DNA of 64,000 bases from Roseovarius indicus (GTDB lineage Bacteria; Pseudomonadota; Alphaproteobacteria; Rhodobacterales; Rhodobacteraceae): NCBI RefSeq assembly GCF_008728195.1, contig NZ_CP031598.1, forward strand, positions 4,340,001-4,404,000, in the 5' to 3' direction. A program made the position numbers and the translations under genes. Numbering within the stretch: the first letter of the stretch is position 1; each line of letters starts with the position of its first letter. The notes beneath the pieces were generated by a model. That model was not told the origin of the DNA and did no database searches. It was given only the letters and a program-made list of their open reading frames with translations. Below are positions 1-7,923 of this stretch, piece by piece.

Positions 1-1208
1 TCACCACCAAACCCGTCGTCGGCGTCGGCCGCTACACCTCGCCCGACGCGATGGTCTCGCTCGTCAAGGGCGGCAAGCTCGACTTCATCGGCGCCGCCCG
101 CCCCTCGATCGCCGATCCCTTCCTGCCGAAAAAGATCGAAGACGGCCGCATCGAGGACATCCGCGAATGCATCGGCTGCAACATCTGCATCTCGGGCGAC
201 ATGGGCTTCGCGCCCATGCGCTGCACCCAGAACCCGACAATGGGCGAGGAATGGCGCAAGGGCTGGCACCCCGACCGCATCGCCCCCAAACGCACCGAAG
301 ACTCCGTCCTCATCATCGGCGCCGGCCCCGCCGGCCTTGAAGCCGCCCGCGCGCTCGGCGAACGCGGCCACGAGGTCACCCTCGCCGACGCCCGCTCCGA
401 GGCCGGCGGCCGCCTCATCGGCGAACGCCGCCTGCCCGGCCTCTCCGAATGGGGCCGCGTGGTCGATTACCGCACCTACCAGATCAGCCAGATGGCCAAC
501 GTGAACCTCTACCTCGAAAGCGAGCTCACCGCCGAGACCGCCACCGAATTCGGCGCCGACCGGATCGTGCTCGCCACTGGTTCCCGCTGGACAGCCGACG
601 GCATCGGCCGCACCAACCCCCGCGGCATCTCCATCGGCGACTGCGCCACCGTCCTCACCCCCAACGATATTATGGACGGGACCGAGCCCACCGGTCCCGT
701 CGTCATCTTCGACGACGACAATTTCTACATGGGCGGCCTGATGGCCGAGAAACTCCGCGCCGACGGCCATGACGTCACCTTCGTCACCGCCGCCCCCGAG
801 GTGGCAGGCTGGTCTCACAACACGCTCGAACAGCACACCGTGCAAAAGCGCCTGCTGGAAATGGGCGTCACCCTCGTCCTCACCCACAATATCGCGGCCC
901 TGCGCAAAGACGAGGCCGACCTCGCCTGCGCCTACACCGGCACGACCCGCACCATCCCCTGCGGCACCGCCGTCTTCGTCACCATGCGCCTGCCCGTCGA
1001 CACCCTCTACCACGACCTCACCGCCCAGGGCGCCTCGAACGTCACCCTCATCGGCGACGCCCACGCCCCCGGCATCATCGCCGCGGCCGTCTATTCGGGC
1101 CACAAATACGCCCGGGAACTCGGCGAGCAGGACGACCGCGCCATCCCCTTCCTTCGGGAACTCACCGAACTCGCCCCCCTCCCCGAACACCGAAAGGCAG
1201 CGGAATGA
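1..1208 (+). CDS. TMADH/DgcA-family FMN/FAD/4Fe-4S amine dehydrogenase (5' truncated by window edge)
   Basis: The reading frame is open from base 3, so the N-terminal FMN barrel begins upstream of the window. What is visible is the end of the barrel (ARPSIADPF phosphate-binding segment), a CIGCNIC...C cluster with CX2CX2CX11C spacing as in trimethylamine dehydrogenase, then an FAD/ADP-binding domain with the GAGPAGLEAARAL fingerprint. Such enzymes oxidatively demethylate or deaminate secondary/tertiary amines (trimethylamine, dimethylglycine, N-methylproline). The residue four after the third cluster Cys is Asp, where trimethylamine dehydrogenase has the substrate-bowl Trp, so trimethylamine is an unlikely substrate. 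It overlaps the next gene by ATGA and is its close paralogue. Family is certain; substrate unknown. Confidence 0.9.
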   Translation, partial: TTKPVVGVGRYTSPDAMVSLVKGGKLDFIGAARPSIADPFLPKKIEDGRIEDIRECIGCNICISGDMGFAPMRCTQNPTMGEEWRKGWHPDRIAPKRTEDSVLIIGAGPAGLEAARALGERGHEVTLADARSEAGGRLIGERRLPGLSEWGRVVDYRTYQISQMANVNLYLESELTAETATEFGADRIVLATGSRWTADGIGRTNPRGISIGDCATVLTPNDIMDGTEPTGPVVIFDDDNFYMGGLMAEKLRADGHDVTFVTAAPEVAGWSHNTLEQHTVQKRLLEMGVTLVLTHNIAALRKDEADLACAYTGTTRTIPCGTAVFVTMRLPVDTLYHDLTAQGASNVTLIGDAHAPGIIAAAVYSGHKYARELGEQDDRAIPFLRELTELAPLPEHRKAAE

Positions 1209-3739
1209 CCCGCGACCCGCGTTACGACATCCTTTTCGAGCCGGTGAAAATCGGCCCCGTCACCGCCAAGAACCGCTTCTACCAGGTGCCCCACTGCACC
1301 GGCATGGGCCACATGCGCCCGCGGATGCTGGCCGCCATGCGCGGGGTCAAGGCCGAGGGCGGCTGGGGCGTGGTCTGTACCGAGTACAACTCCATCCACC
1401 CCACCTCCGACGACCTGCCCCACCCCTCCGCCGCGCTCTGGGACGACAGCGATATCCGCGCCCACACCCTGATGACCGACGCGGTCCACGAACACGGCGC
1501 ACTGGCCGGGGCCGAGCTCTGGTATGGCGGCGCCCGCACCGCCAACCTGATGACCCGCGAGGTTTCGATGGACATCGCCTCGATGCCCAACCTCGCCGGC
1601 CACCCCTACCAGACCCGCGCGATGGACAAGCAGGATATCCGCAACCTCCGCCTCTGGCACCGCAACGCCGCGCTCCGCGCCCGCGACGCTGGCTTCGACA
1701 TCGTCTATGTCTACGCCACCCACACCTACCTGCTTTCCAACTTCCTCCACCCCCGCATCAACACCCGCACCGACGAATACGGCGGATCGCTGGAAAACCG
1801 CGTGCGGCTGGTGCGCGAACTGATCGAGGAAACCAAGGAAGCCGTGGGCGACCGTTGCGCCGTCGCCGTCCGCTTCTCGGCCGACGAGGAAATCGGTGAA
1901 GACGGCGTGCCCATCCACGGCGAACGCCGCGACATGCTGGCCCTGCTCGCCGACCTGCCCGACCTGTGGGACATCAACATCGCCAACTACTTCGTGGAAA
2001 TGGGCGTCTCCCGCTACACGCAGGAAGCGGCGCTCGAACCCTACATGTCCTTCGTGAAAGAGGTGACCTCGAAACCCGTCGTCACCGTCGGCCGCTTCAC
2101 CTCCCCCGACACGATGGTCAGCCAGGTCAAGCGCGGCATCACCGATTTCATCGGCGCCGCCCGCCCCTCCATTGCCGACCCGTTCCTGCCCTCGAAAATC
2201 GAGTCCGGCGCGCTCGAAACCATCCGCGAATGCATCGGCTGCAACATCTGCTATTCCGGCGACAGCCTCAGCGTGCCGATCCGCTGCACTCAGAACCCCG
2301 CCATGGGCGAGGAATGGCGCCGCGGCTGGCACCCCGAAAAGATCGCCCCCAAGGGCTCCGACAGCTCCGTCCTCGTCGTCGGCGCCGGGCCCGCCGGACT
2401 GGAAGCCGCCCGCGCCCTCGGTCAGCGCGGCTACAACGTCATGCTGGCCGAGGCCAGCCGCGATCTCGGCGGCCGCGCCACGAAGGAGGCCGCCCTGCCG
2501 GGCATGAGCCCCTATGCCCGCGTCCGCGACTACCGCGAACAGGCCCTGCAAAACATGCCCAATGTCGAGATCTTCCGCGAAAGCGCCATGACCGCCGACA
2601 CCATTCGCGAGGTCGGCGCCGATCACGTCGTTCTCGCCACCGGCGCCACATGGCGCCGCGACCGGTTCGACGGCGAAGTCTTCAAGCCCGTCGCCGGTCA
2701 GGAAATCCAGCTCCTCACCCCCGACAACATCATGGCGGGCCAAATCCCCGAAGGCCCCGTCCTCGTCTACGACGAAGACAACTACTACATGGGCGGCCTC
2801 CTCGCCGAGTTCCTCCGCGCCAAGGGCCTCGACGTCACCCTCGCCACCCCCTCCGAGGTCGTCTCCGAATGGGCCGGCAAGACCACCGAACGCTGGTCCG
2901 TCCGCACCCGCCTCATGCAACAGGGCGTCGCAATCGAAACCGCCCAGAACCTCGACAGCTACGACGGCACCGACGCCACCCTCAAATGCATCTTCACCGG
3001 CGCCGAGAAACGCCTTTCCTTCGGCTCCGTCGTCATGGTCACCCAGCGCGAACCCAACGACACGCTCTACCACGACCTCCTCGCCTCCGCCGGCGGTGAC
3101 GCCTCGGTACTGCCCTTCACCCTCAAACGCATCGGCGATTGCGAGGCCCCCGCCATCATCGCCGCCGCCGTCTATGCCGGCCACCGCTACGCCCGCGAAC
3201 TGGACCTGCCCGAAGAGACCAGCCGCCTTACCCGCCACGACCGTATCGACGTCGGCGCCACGACCCCCGCACCCGATGCCGCCTATCTCGACAGGCTCAA
3301 GCAGTATTACGAGGAAGAGATCGAAGGCGAAGCCTACTTCGCCCGCATCGCCGACCGCCTCGCCACCCCCGACCAGGCCGACAAGATGCGCCTGATGGGC
3401 GAGGTGGAAACCTTCGCCGCCGCCGCGGTCCGGCCCCTGCTGGACAAATACGGCCTCACCCCGCGCGCCACCACCGACCTGCACGCCACAGGCCGCGATC
3501 AGGCCGATGCCGAGCCCGATGACTGGGACACCCTGATTGCCGGCATGCGCGAAAGCTTTCCGGCCTACATCGCCGATTTCAAGGGGCTCGAGGCCATGGC
3601 CCCGCCCGAGGATCTGCCCGCGCTCAGAACCCTCACCGACCATGAATTCGCCGCCATCGCCTTCCTCGAAAGCGAGGCCGCGCAAACCGGCGACACCACC
3701 GAACCGCTTCGCCGCTATCTCGACACGGGAACCGCATGA
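1205..3739 (+). CDS. TMADH-like flavoprotein dehydrogenase with C-terminal ferritin-like helical extension
   Basis: The 844-residue protein is about 110-150 residues longer than usual for the family. Residues 1-335 form the OYE/TMADH barrel: RFYQVPHC near the start, TEYNSIHP (conserved Tyr), VYATHTY (conserved His), VRFSAD (conserved Arg). Cys343, 346, 349 and 361 give a CX2CX2CX11C 4Fe-4S site. GAGPAGLEAARALG near 390-405 starts the FAD/ADP domain. From about residue 690 an acidic helical region follows (E703-E709, E733/E735, H813-E814, E822) that resembles a ferritin-like bundle. Two of three aromatic-bowl Trp positions are lost (Asp353 at one). Translationally coupled to both neighbours. 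Likely oxidises a methylated amine; partner electron acceptor not in view. Confidence 0.9.
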   Translation: MTRDPRYDILFEPVKIGPVTAKNRFYQVPHCTGMGHMRPRMLAAMRGVKAEGGWGVVCTEYNSIHPTSDDLPHPSAALWDDSDIRAHTLMTDAVHEHGALAGAELWYGGARTANLMTREVSMDIASMPNLAGHPYQTRAMDKQDIRNLRLWHRNAALRARDAGFDIVYVYATHTYLLSNFLHPRINTRTDEYGGSLENRVRLVRELIEETKEAVGDRCAVAVRFSADEEIGEDGVPIHGERRDMLALLADLPDLWDINIANYFVEMGVSRYTQEAALEPYMSFVKEVTSKPVVTVGRFTSPDTMVSQVKRGITDFIGAARPSIADPFLPSKIESGALETIRECIGCNICYSGDSLSVPIRCTQNPAMGEEWRRGWHPEKIAPKGSDSSVLVVGAGPAGLEAARALGQRGYNVMLAEASRDLGGRATKEAALPGMSPYARVRDYREQALQNMPNVEIFRESAMTADTIREVGADHVVLATGATWRRDRFDGEVFKPVAGQEIQLLTPDNIMAGQIPEGPVLVYDEDNYYMGGLLAEFLRAKGLDVTLATPSEVVSEWAGKTTERWSVRTRLMQQGVAIETAQNLDSYDGTDATLKCIFTGAEKRLSFGSVVMVTQREPNDTLYHDLLASAGGDASVLPFTLKRIGDCEAPAIIAAAVYAGHRYARELDLPEETSRLTRHDRIDVGATTPAPDAAYLDRLKQYYEEEIEGEAYFARIADRLATPDQADKMRLMGEVETFAAAAVRPLLDKYGLTPRATTDLHATGRDQADAEPDDWDTLIAGMRESFPAYIADFKGLEAMAPPEDLPALRTLTDHEFAAIAFLESEAAQTGDTTEPLRRYLDTGTA

Positions 3740-3975
3740 AACACGTCCTGCTCGCCCTCCTCCTCGCCACCCCCGCGCTCGCCAACGGCACCAGCGAAGA
3801 GACGGACGCCGCGACAACCAACATCTACGGCGAACCACAGGCCCAGTCCGAAGGCGTGCCGCGCGAATGCGACGTCTGCACCGCCCGCCACAAAAGCCTG
3901 CAACGCCTCCAGCAAAAGCGCCTCTCCCTTCCCGGTGATCCCGATGACGAGGCCGACACCGACAATGACGGCTAA
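3736..3975 (+). CDS. small secreted CxxC protein
   Basis: A 79-residue protein with a clear signal peptide (KHVLLALLLATPALA, cleavage near residue 17) followed by a short acidic/polar mature domain. A CDVC motif lies mid-way, followed by a basic helix (ARHKSLQRLQQKR) and an Asp-rich tail. The start overlaps the upstream dehydrogenase by ATGA, and its stop lies inside the start region of the next flavoenzyme, so it is embedded in the operon. I do not recognise a family. The CxxC could bind metal or take part in thiol exchange in the periplasm; no function is assigned. Confidence 0.7.
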   Translation: MKHVLLALLLATPALANGTSEETDAATTNIYGEPQAQSEGVPRECDVCTARHKSLQRLQQKRLSLPGDPDDEADTDNDG

Positions 3976-5932
3976 CCCCTCGCTCCCGACGCTCTTTTCT
4001 CCCCTACGCGTCGGCCCCGCTTTCCTGAAAAACCGCATCTTCTCCACCGGCCACATGACGGTGATGCTGGAAGACGGCGTGCCCTCGGCCCGCATGGCCG
4101 CCTATCACGGCGCCCGCGCCGAAGGCGGCGCCGGTCTCATCATCGTCGAGGCCGCCCGCGCCCACCCCTCCGGCACCTCAGGCCGCGCCGCCATCACCGC
4201 CTATGACGATGCCTGCATCCCCGGCTACGAGCGCATCATCGCTGCCTGCCGCCCCCACGGCTGCAAGGTCTTCGGCCAGCTCACCCACCCGGGCCGCGAG
4301 ATGGGCGCGCTCGCCGACGGCACCCAGCCCGTGGCCTACGCCCCCTCCGCCGTGCCGAACGAACGCTTCCACGTCATGCCCCGCGCCATGCCCGTGGCCC
4401 TCATTGCCGAACTCGTGGAAGGGTTCGAAGCCGCCGCCGGCCGGCTCGCCAAAGCCGGCCTCGACGGCATCGAGGTGCTGGCCTCCCACGGCTACCTCCT
4501 CGGCCAGTTCCTCAACCCCCGTACCAACATCCGGCAAGACGCCTATGGCGGCTCCCCCGAAAACCGCCTCCGCCTCGTCCGCGAGGTCCTCGCCGCCGTC
4601 CGCCGCGGCGCGGGCGACGGCCTTGCCATCGGCCTGCGCATCTCGGGCGAGGAGAAAGACCATGACGGCCTCGAACAACCCGAGGTCCTCGCCATCGCCG
4701 AGGCCCTCGCCGCCGACGGCGTCCTCGACTACCTCAACGTCACCGCCGGCACCTCCGCCGGGCTGGCGGGCTCCACCCACATCGTGCCGCCCATGCATTA
4801 CGAGACGGCCTACACCGCCCCCCTCGCCGCCGCCATCCGCGCCCGTGTCTCGCTGCCCGTCTTCGTCGCCGGCCGCATCAACCAGCCCCAGATCGCCGAA
4901 GAGGTCCTGTCCTCCGGCCAGGCCGACATGTGCGGCATGACCCGCGCCATGATCGCCGACCCGCAAATGCCCCTGAAGGCGCAGGAAAACCGCCTCGACG
5001 ACATCCGCGCCTGCATCGCCTGCAACCAGGCCTGCATCGGCCACATGCTGAACGGCCAGCCCATCTCCTGCATCCAGCACCCCGAAACCGGCCGCGAACT
5101 CACCTACGGCACCCTCACCAAAGCGACCAACCCCAAACGCGTCCTCGTCATCGGCGGCGGCCCCGCCGGCCTCAAGGCCGCCGCCATCGCCGCCGCCCGC
5201 GGCCACAACGTCACCTTGCACGAGGCGACCGGCACCCTCGGCGGCCAGGTCAACCTCGCGCAAATCCTCCCCGGCCGCGCCGAATTCGGCGGCGCCACCA
5301 CCAACCTCACCCGCGAAGCCGAAACCGCCGGCGTCGAGATCTGCCTCAACAGCCCCGCCGACCTGTCGCTGATCGAGCAATCCGCCCCCGACGCCGTCAT
5401 CTGCGCCACCGGCGCCATGCCCTACACCCCCGACATCCCCGGCGCCGACGAGGCCCATATCGTCACCGCATGGGAGGTCCTGCAGGACAAGGTGAACATC
5501 GGCGGCCGCGTCGTCATCGCCGACTGGAAAGGCGACTGGATCGGCCTCGGCCTCGCCGAACGCCTCGCCCGCAACGGCTGCCACGTCCGCCTCGCCGTCA
5601 ACGGCACCATGGCGGGCCAGTCCATCCCCCAATACGCCCGCGACGCATGGCTCGGCACCCTCCACCGCCTCGGCGTCGAGATCCACCCCTACCTCCGCCT
5701 CTACGGCGCGGATAGTGAAGACGCCTATTTCCAGCATGTCCTAAGCGGCGAACCGGTGATGCTCGACGGCGTCGACACCCTCGTCACCTCCCTCGGCCAC
5801 CAGCCTGTCACCACGCTTCCTGACCAGCTTGCCCAATGGCCCGGCGAGCTGCACCTGATCGGCGATTGCCTCACCCCCCGCACCGTCGAAGAGGCCGTGC
5901 TCGAAGGGCTCAAGGCCGGCACCGCCCTCTGA
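3965..5932 (+). CDS. 2,4-dienoyl-CoA reductase-type NADH:flavin oxidoreductase (FMN/4Fe-4S/FAD)
   Basis: 655 residues from the ATG at 3965, chosen because MTANPSLPTLFSPLRVG begins exactly like the family; in-frame ATGs upstream (3935, 3944) would lie deep in the preceding gene. The N-terminal OYE barrel has the LRVGPAFLKNRIF start and SHGYLLGQFL with the conserved His. Cys350, 353, 357 and 369 give CX2CX3CX11C, the 2,4-dienoyl-CoA-reductase spacing and not that of the two upstream enzymes. GGGPAGLKAAAIAAARG begins the FAD/NAD part. Coupled to the small secreted protein. Reduction of an unsaturated acyl-CoA or another demethylation step are both possible; the operon context favours amine catabolism. 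Confidence 0.85.
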   Translation: MTANPSLPTLFSPLRVGPAFLKNRIFSTGHMTVMLEDGVPSARMAAYHGARAEGGAGLIIVEAARAHPSGTSGRAAITAYDDACIPGYERIIAACRPHGCKVFGQLTHPGREMGALADGTQPVAYAPSAVPNERFHVMPRAMPVALIAELVEGFEAAAGRLAKAGLDGIEVLASHGYLLGQFLNPRTNIRQDAYGGSPENRLRLVREVLAAVRRGAGDGLAIGLRISGEEKDHDGLEQPEVLAIAEALAADGVLDYLNVTAGTSAGLAGSTHIVPPMHYETAYTAPLAAAIRARVSLPVFVAGRINQPQIAEEVLSSGQADMCGMTRAMIADPQMPLKAQENRLDDIRACIACNQACIGHMLNGQPISCIQHPETGRELTYGTLTKATNPKRVLVIGGGPAGLKAAAIAAARGHNVTLHEATGTLGGQVNLAQILPGRAEFGGATTNLTREAETAGVEICLNSPADLSLIEQSAPDAVICATGAMPYTPDIPGADEAHIVTAWEVLQDKVNIGGRVVIADWKGDWIGLGLAERLARNGCHVRLAVNGTMAGQSIPQYARDAWLGTLHRLGVEIHPYLRLYGADSEDAYFQHVLSGEPVMLDGVDTLVTSLGHQPVTTLPDQLAQWPGELHLIGDCLTPRTVEEAVLEGLKAGTAL

Positions 5933-6067
5933 CCGCATAACCCGACTATTTCGATTAGGTATTGCGCGGCAGGGCGTTTTGTGGTGAATCCCATTGATAA
6001 TCGCCAAGCCGGGACATACCCAAGCCAGGCCGAAATCCGTCTGTAAAACCATGTCCCGGAGCCCCGC

Positions 6068-6502
6068 ATGACGCGCCACGCCATCCGCCTCTTCGCCCTT
6101 GCCACCTGTCTGCTCGCGGCCCCCGCCGCCATGGCCCAGGACACCGACATCGGCGAAAACGTCATGGTCGAACTCAATACCGTCAAGACCGGCGACAACG
6201 CCTGCGCGCTGACCTTCCTGGTCATCAACGGCCACGCCAAACCGATCGAGAAGGCGGTTTACGAAACGGTCCTCTTCAACGCCGAGGGCCAGGTCGACCG
6301 TCTCACCCTCTTCGATTTCGGCACCCTGCCGCCCGGCCGGCCCCGGGTGCGGCAATTCTCGGTGCCGGGCCTGACCTGCGACAACCTCAGCCGCGTGCTG
6401 ATCAACGGCGCCCATGCCTGCACCGCCCCCGAGCTTGACGACACCGCCTGCTCCACAGGCCTCGAAGTCAACAGCCGCACCGAAATCGAGGTGATCGGAT
6501 GA
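6068..6502 (+). CDS. secreted Cys-rich protein leading the exbB-tonB operon
   Basis: A 144-residue protein with a signal peptide ending AAPAAMAQ (cleavage near residue 24). The mature part is beta-rich and contains four cysteines (NACALTF, LTCDNL, HACTAP, TACSTG), which suggests two disulfides in the periplasm. Its stop overlaps the ExbB start by ATGA, so it is the first gene of the TonB-energising operon. I recognise no named family. Context suggests a periplasmic accessory of the Exb/TonB complex, which is inference only. Confidence 0.75.
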   Translation: MTRHAIRLFALATCLLAAPAAMAQDTDIGENVMVELNTVKTGDNACALTFLVINGHAKPIEKAVYETVLFNAEGQVDRLTLFDFGTLPPGRPRVRQFSVPGLTCDNLSRVLINGAHACTAPELDDTACSTGLEVNSRTEIEVIG

Positions 6503-7155
6503 CCCAGATGCTCGAAGCCCTCCGCCAGGTCGCCGATCTCGGCGGCCCGGTCGTCATGGTCCTGATCGGCGTGTCGATCCTCACCCTCGCCGTCATCCTC
6601 TACAAGCTCTGGCAGTTCCGCGCCGCCGGTGCCGGCCGCCACCGCGAGCTCTCCGATGCCGTCGCCGCCTTCGACCGCGGCGACCGCGCCGGCGCCGAGG
6701 CCGCTCTGTCGCGCTCGCGCAGCTACCTCGCCCCGGTGATCGCCATGGCCTTCACCGCCGGGCCCGCCGACGCCGCCCGCCTCGAGGCCGAGGCCGAAAC
6801 CCGCTTCGCCCGGCTCGAAAGCGGCTTCCGCCTGCTCGATTCCGTGGCCCAGCTCGCCCCCCTTCTCGGCCTCTTCGGCACCGTCCTCGGCATGATCGAG
6901 GCGTTCCAGTCGCTCCAGCAAGCGGGCGCACAGGTCGACCCCTCGCTGCTCGCGGGCGGCATCTGGGTGGCGCTCCTGACCACCGCCGTGGGCCTTGCCG
7001 TCGCCATGCCGACCGCCCTCGTCCACAGCTGGTTCGAGGCCCGCATGGATGCCGAACGCGTCACGGCCGGGCGTGCCATCTCCACCGTTCTCTTCCCGCA
7101 AGGGGCGACAGCGGATACCGCCGCCCCCTTCGGCGCGGTCCCCGCCGGTGCGTAG
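6499..7155 (+). CDS. exbB: ExbB-type proton channel (MotA/TolQ/ExbB family)
   Basis: 218 residues, the usual length for ExbB. An N-terminal membrane helix (VVMVLIGVSILTLAVILYKLW) is followed by a cytoplasmic stretch. The conserved family core LDSVAQLAPLLGLFGTVLGMIEAFQ starts near residue 115, and a third helix is ALLTTAVGLAVAMPTAL. With ExbD it forms the inner-membrane proton-driven motor that energises TonB. The start overlaps the upstream gene (ATGA) and the stop overlaps the first exbD (GTGCGTAG). It serves the iron/heme receptor system just downstream. Confidence 0.93.
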   Translation: MTQMLEALRQVADLGGPVVMVLIGVSILTLAVILYKLWQFRAAGAGRHRELSDAVAAFDRGDRAGAEAALSRSRSYLAPVIAMAFTAGPADAARLEAEAETRFARLESGFRLLDSVAQLAPLLGLFGTVLGMIEAFQSLQQAGAQVDPSLLAGGIWVALLTTAVGLAVAMPTALVHSWFEARMDAERVTAGRAISTVLFPQGATADTAAPFGAVPAGA

Positions 7156-7540
7156 GCGGGCCGCACGCAAGCGCCTTTCGATGACGTCGCTGATCGACGT
7201 CATCTTTCTTTTGCTGCTCTTCTTCATGCTGTCCTCCACCTTCTCCCGCTTCGCCGAAGTCGAGATCAGCGCCGCCGCCGGTGGCGCCGCCGCCGCGTCG
7301 TCCGACACGGCCCCCGCCTTCCTCCGCCTCGGCCCCGACACGCTCAGCCTCAACGGCCAGGAGACGGTGCTCGACGACCTGCAATCCGCCTTCGACGACC
7401 TGCGCGAAACCTCCGACGAGACATCCACCCCCGTCATCGTCAGCCTGCGTGACGAGGTCTCGTCCCAGCGCCTGACCGACCTGCTGGTCGCCCTGCGCCG
7501 CGTCGAGCGCGTCACCATCACCATCCTGGGGGCCACATGA
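7148..7540 (+). CDS. exbD: ExbD-type proton-channel subunit (first copy)
   Basis: I start it at GTG 7148, giving 130 residues, because this makes the protein begin VRRRAARKRLSMTSLIDVIF, the normal ExbD layout of a basic tail followed by one membrane helix. The conserved proton-path Asp is in SLIDVIFLLLLFFMLSS. The rest is the periplasmic ExbD/TolR domain. A longer frame from 6995 would run inside exbB and lacks family similarity. It overlaps exbB by 8 nt and the second exbD by ATGA. Functions with ExbB to power TonB. Confidence 0.88.
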   Translation: MRRRAARKRLSMTSLIDVIFLLLLFFMLSSTFSRFAEVEISAAAGGAAAASSDTAPAFLRLGPDTLSLNGQETVLDDLQSAFDDLRETSDETSTPVIVSLRDEVSSQRLTDLLVALRRVERVTITILGAT

Positions 7541-7923
7541 GACGCGCCCGCGCCACCCAGACCCGCGAACCCACCATCGCGCTGATCAACATCGTCTTCC
7601 TGATGCTGGTCTTCTTCATGGTGGCCGGCACCCTCGCCCAACCGCTCGACGGCGACCTCAACCTCGTGCAAACGGCCGATCTCGAAGGCCGCGCGCCGCC
7701 CGACACGCTTGTCGTCCATGCCGACGGCCGCCTCTCCTATCGCGGCACGACCCAAAGCTCGGCCGCCGCCTATGTCGCCGGCCTGTCCGAGGAAGAGCGC
7801 AAATCCATCCGCCTCGTCCCCGACCGCGACCTGCCGGCCCGGGTCCTTGTCGACCTGACCCGCGAGCTGCGCGGCGAAGGCGCCGAACGCGTGCTCCTCG
7901 TCACCGAACGGGGGCTGAAATGA
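7537..7923 (+). CDS. exbD: ExbD/TolR-type proton-channel subunit (second copy)
   Basis: 128 residues: basic N-terminus (MRRARATQTREPT), one membrane helix (IALINIVFLMLVFFMVAGTL), then a periplasmic domain. In the helix the usual Asp is replaced: the segment reads ALINIVF where canonical ExbD has (M/L)ID. This second copy therefore lacks the proton-carrying Asp and may be structural, pairing with the first, Asp-containing ExbD. ATGA overlaps on both sides show tight operon coupling with exbD and tonB. Confidence 0.87.
   Translation: MRRARATQTREPTIALINIVFLMLVFFMVAGTLAQPLDGDLNLVQTADLEGRAPPDTLVVHADGRLSYRGTTQSSAAAYVAGLSEEERKSIRLVPDRDLPARVLVDLTRELRGEGAERVLLVTERGLK

Noticed and set aside
1091..3838. 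915-codon open frame on the minus strand opposite the flavoenzyme
   Set aside because: GC3-driven antisense shadow: Gly/Val/Ala-rich low-complexity translation, no start context and no family, while the plus strand encodes a clear TMADH homologue.
6011..6057. GGGACAT...ATGTCCC inverted repeat before the exb operon as an operator or attenuator
   Set aside because: Only 7 bp with a 33-nt loop and no supporting features; chance is likely.
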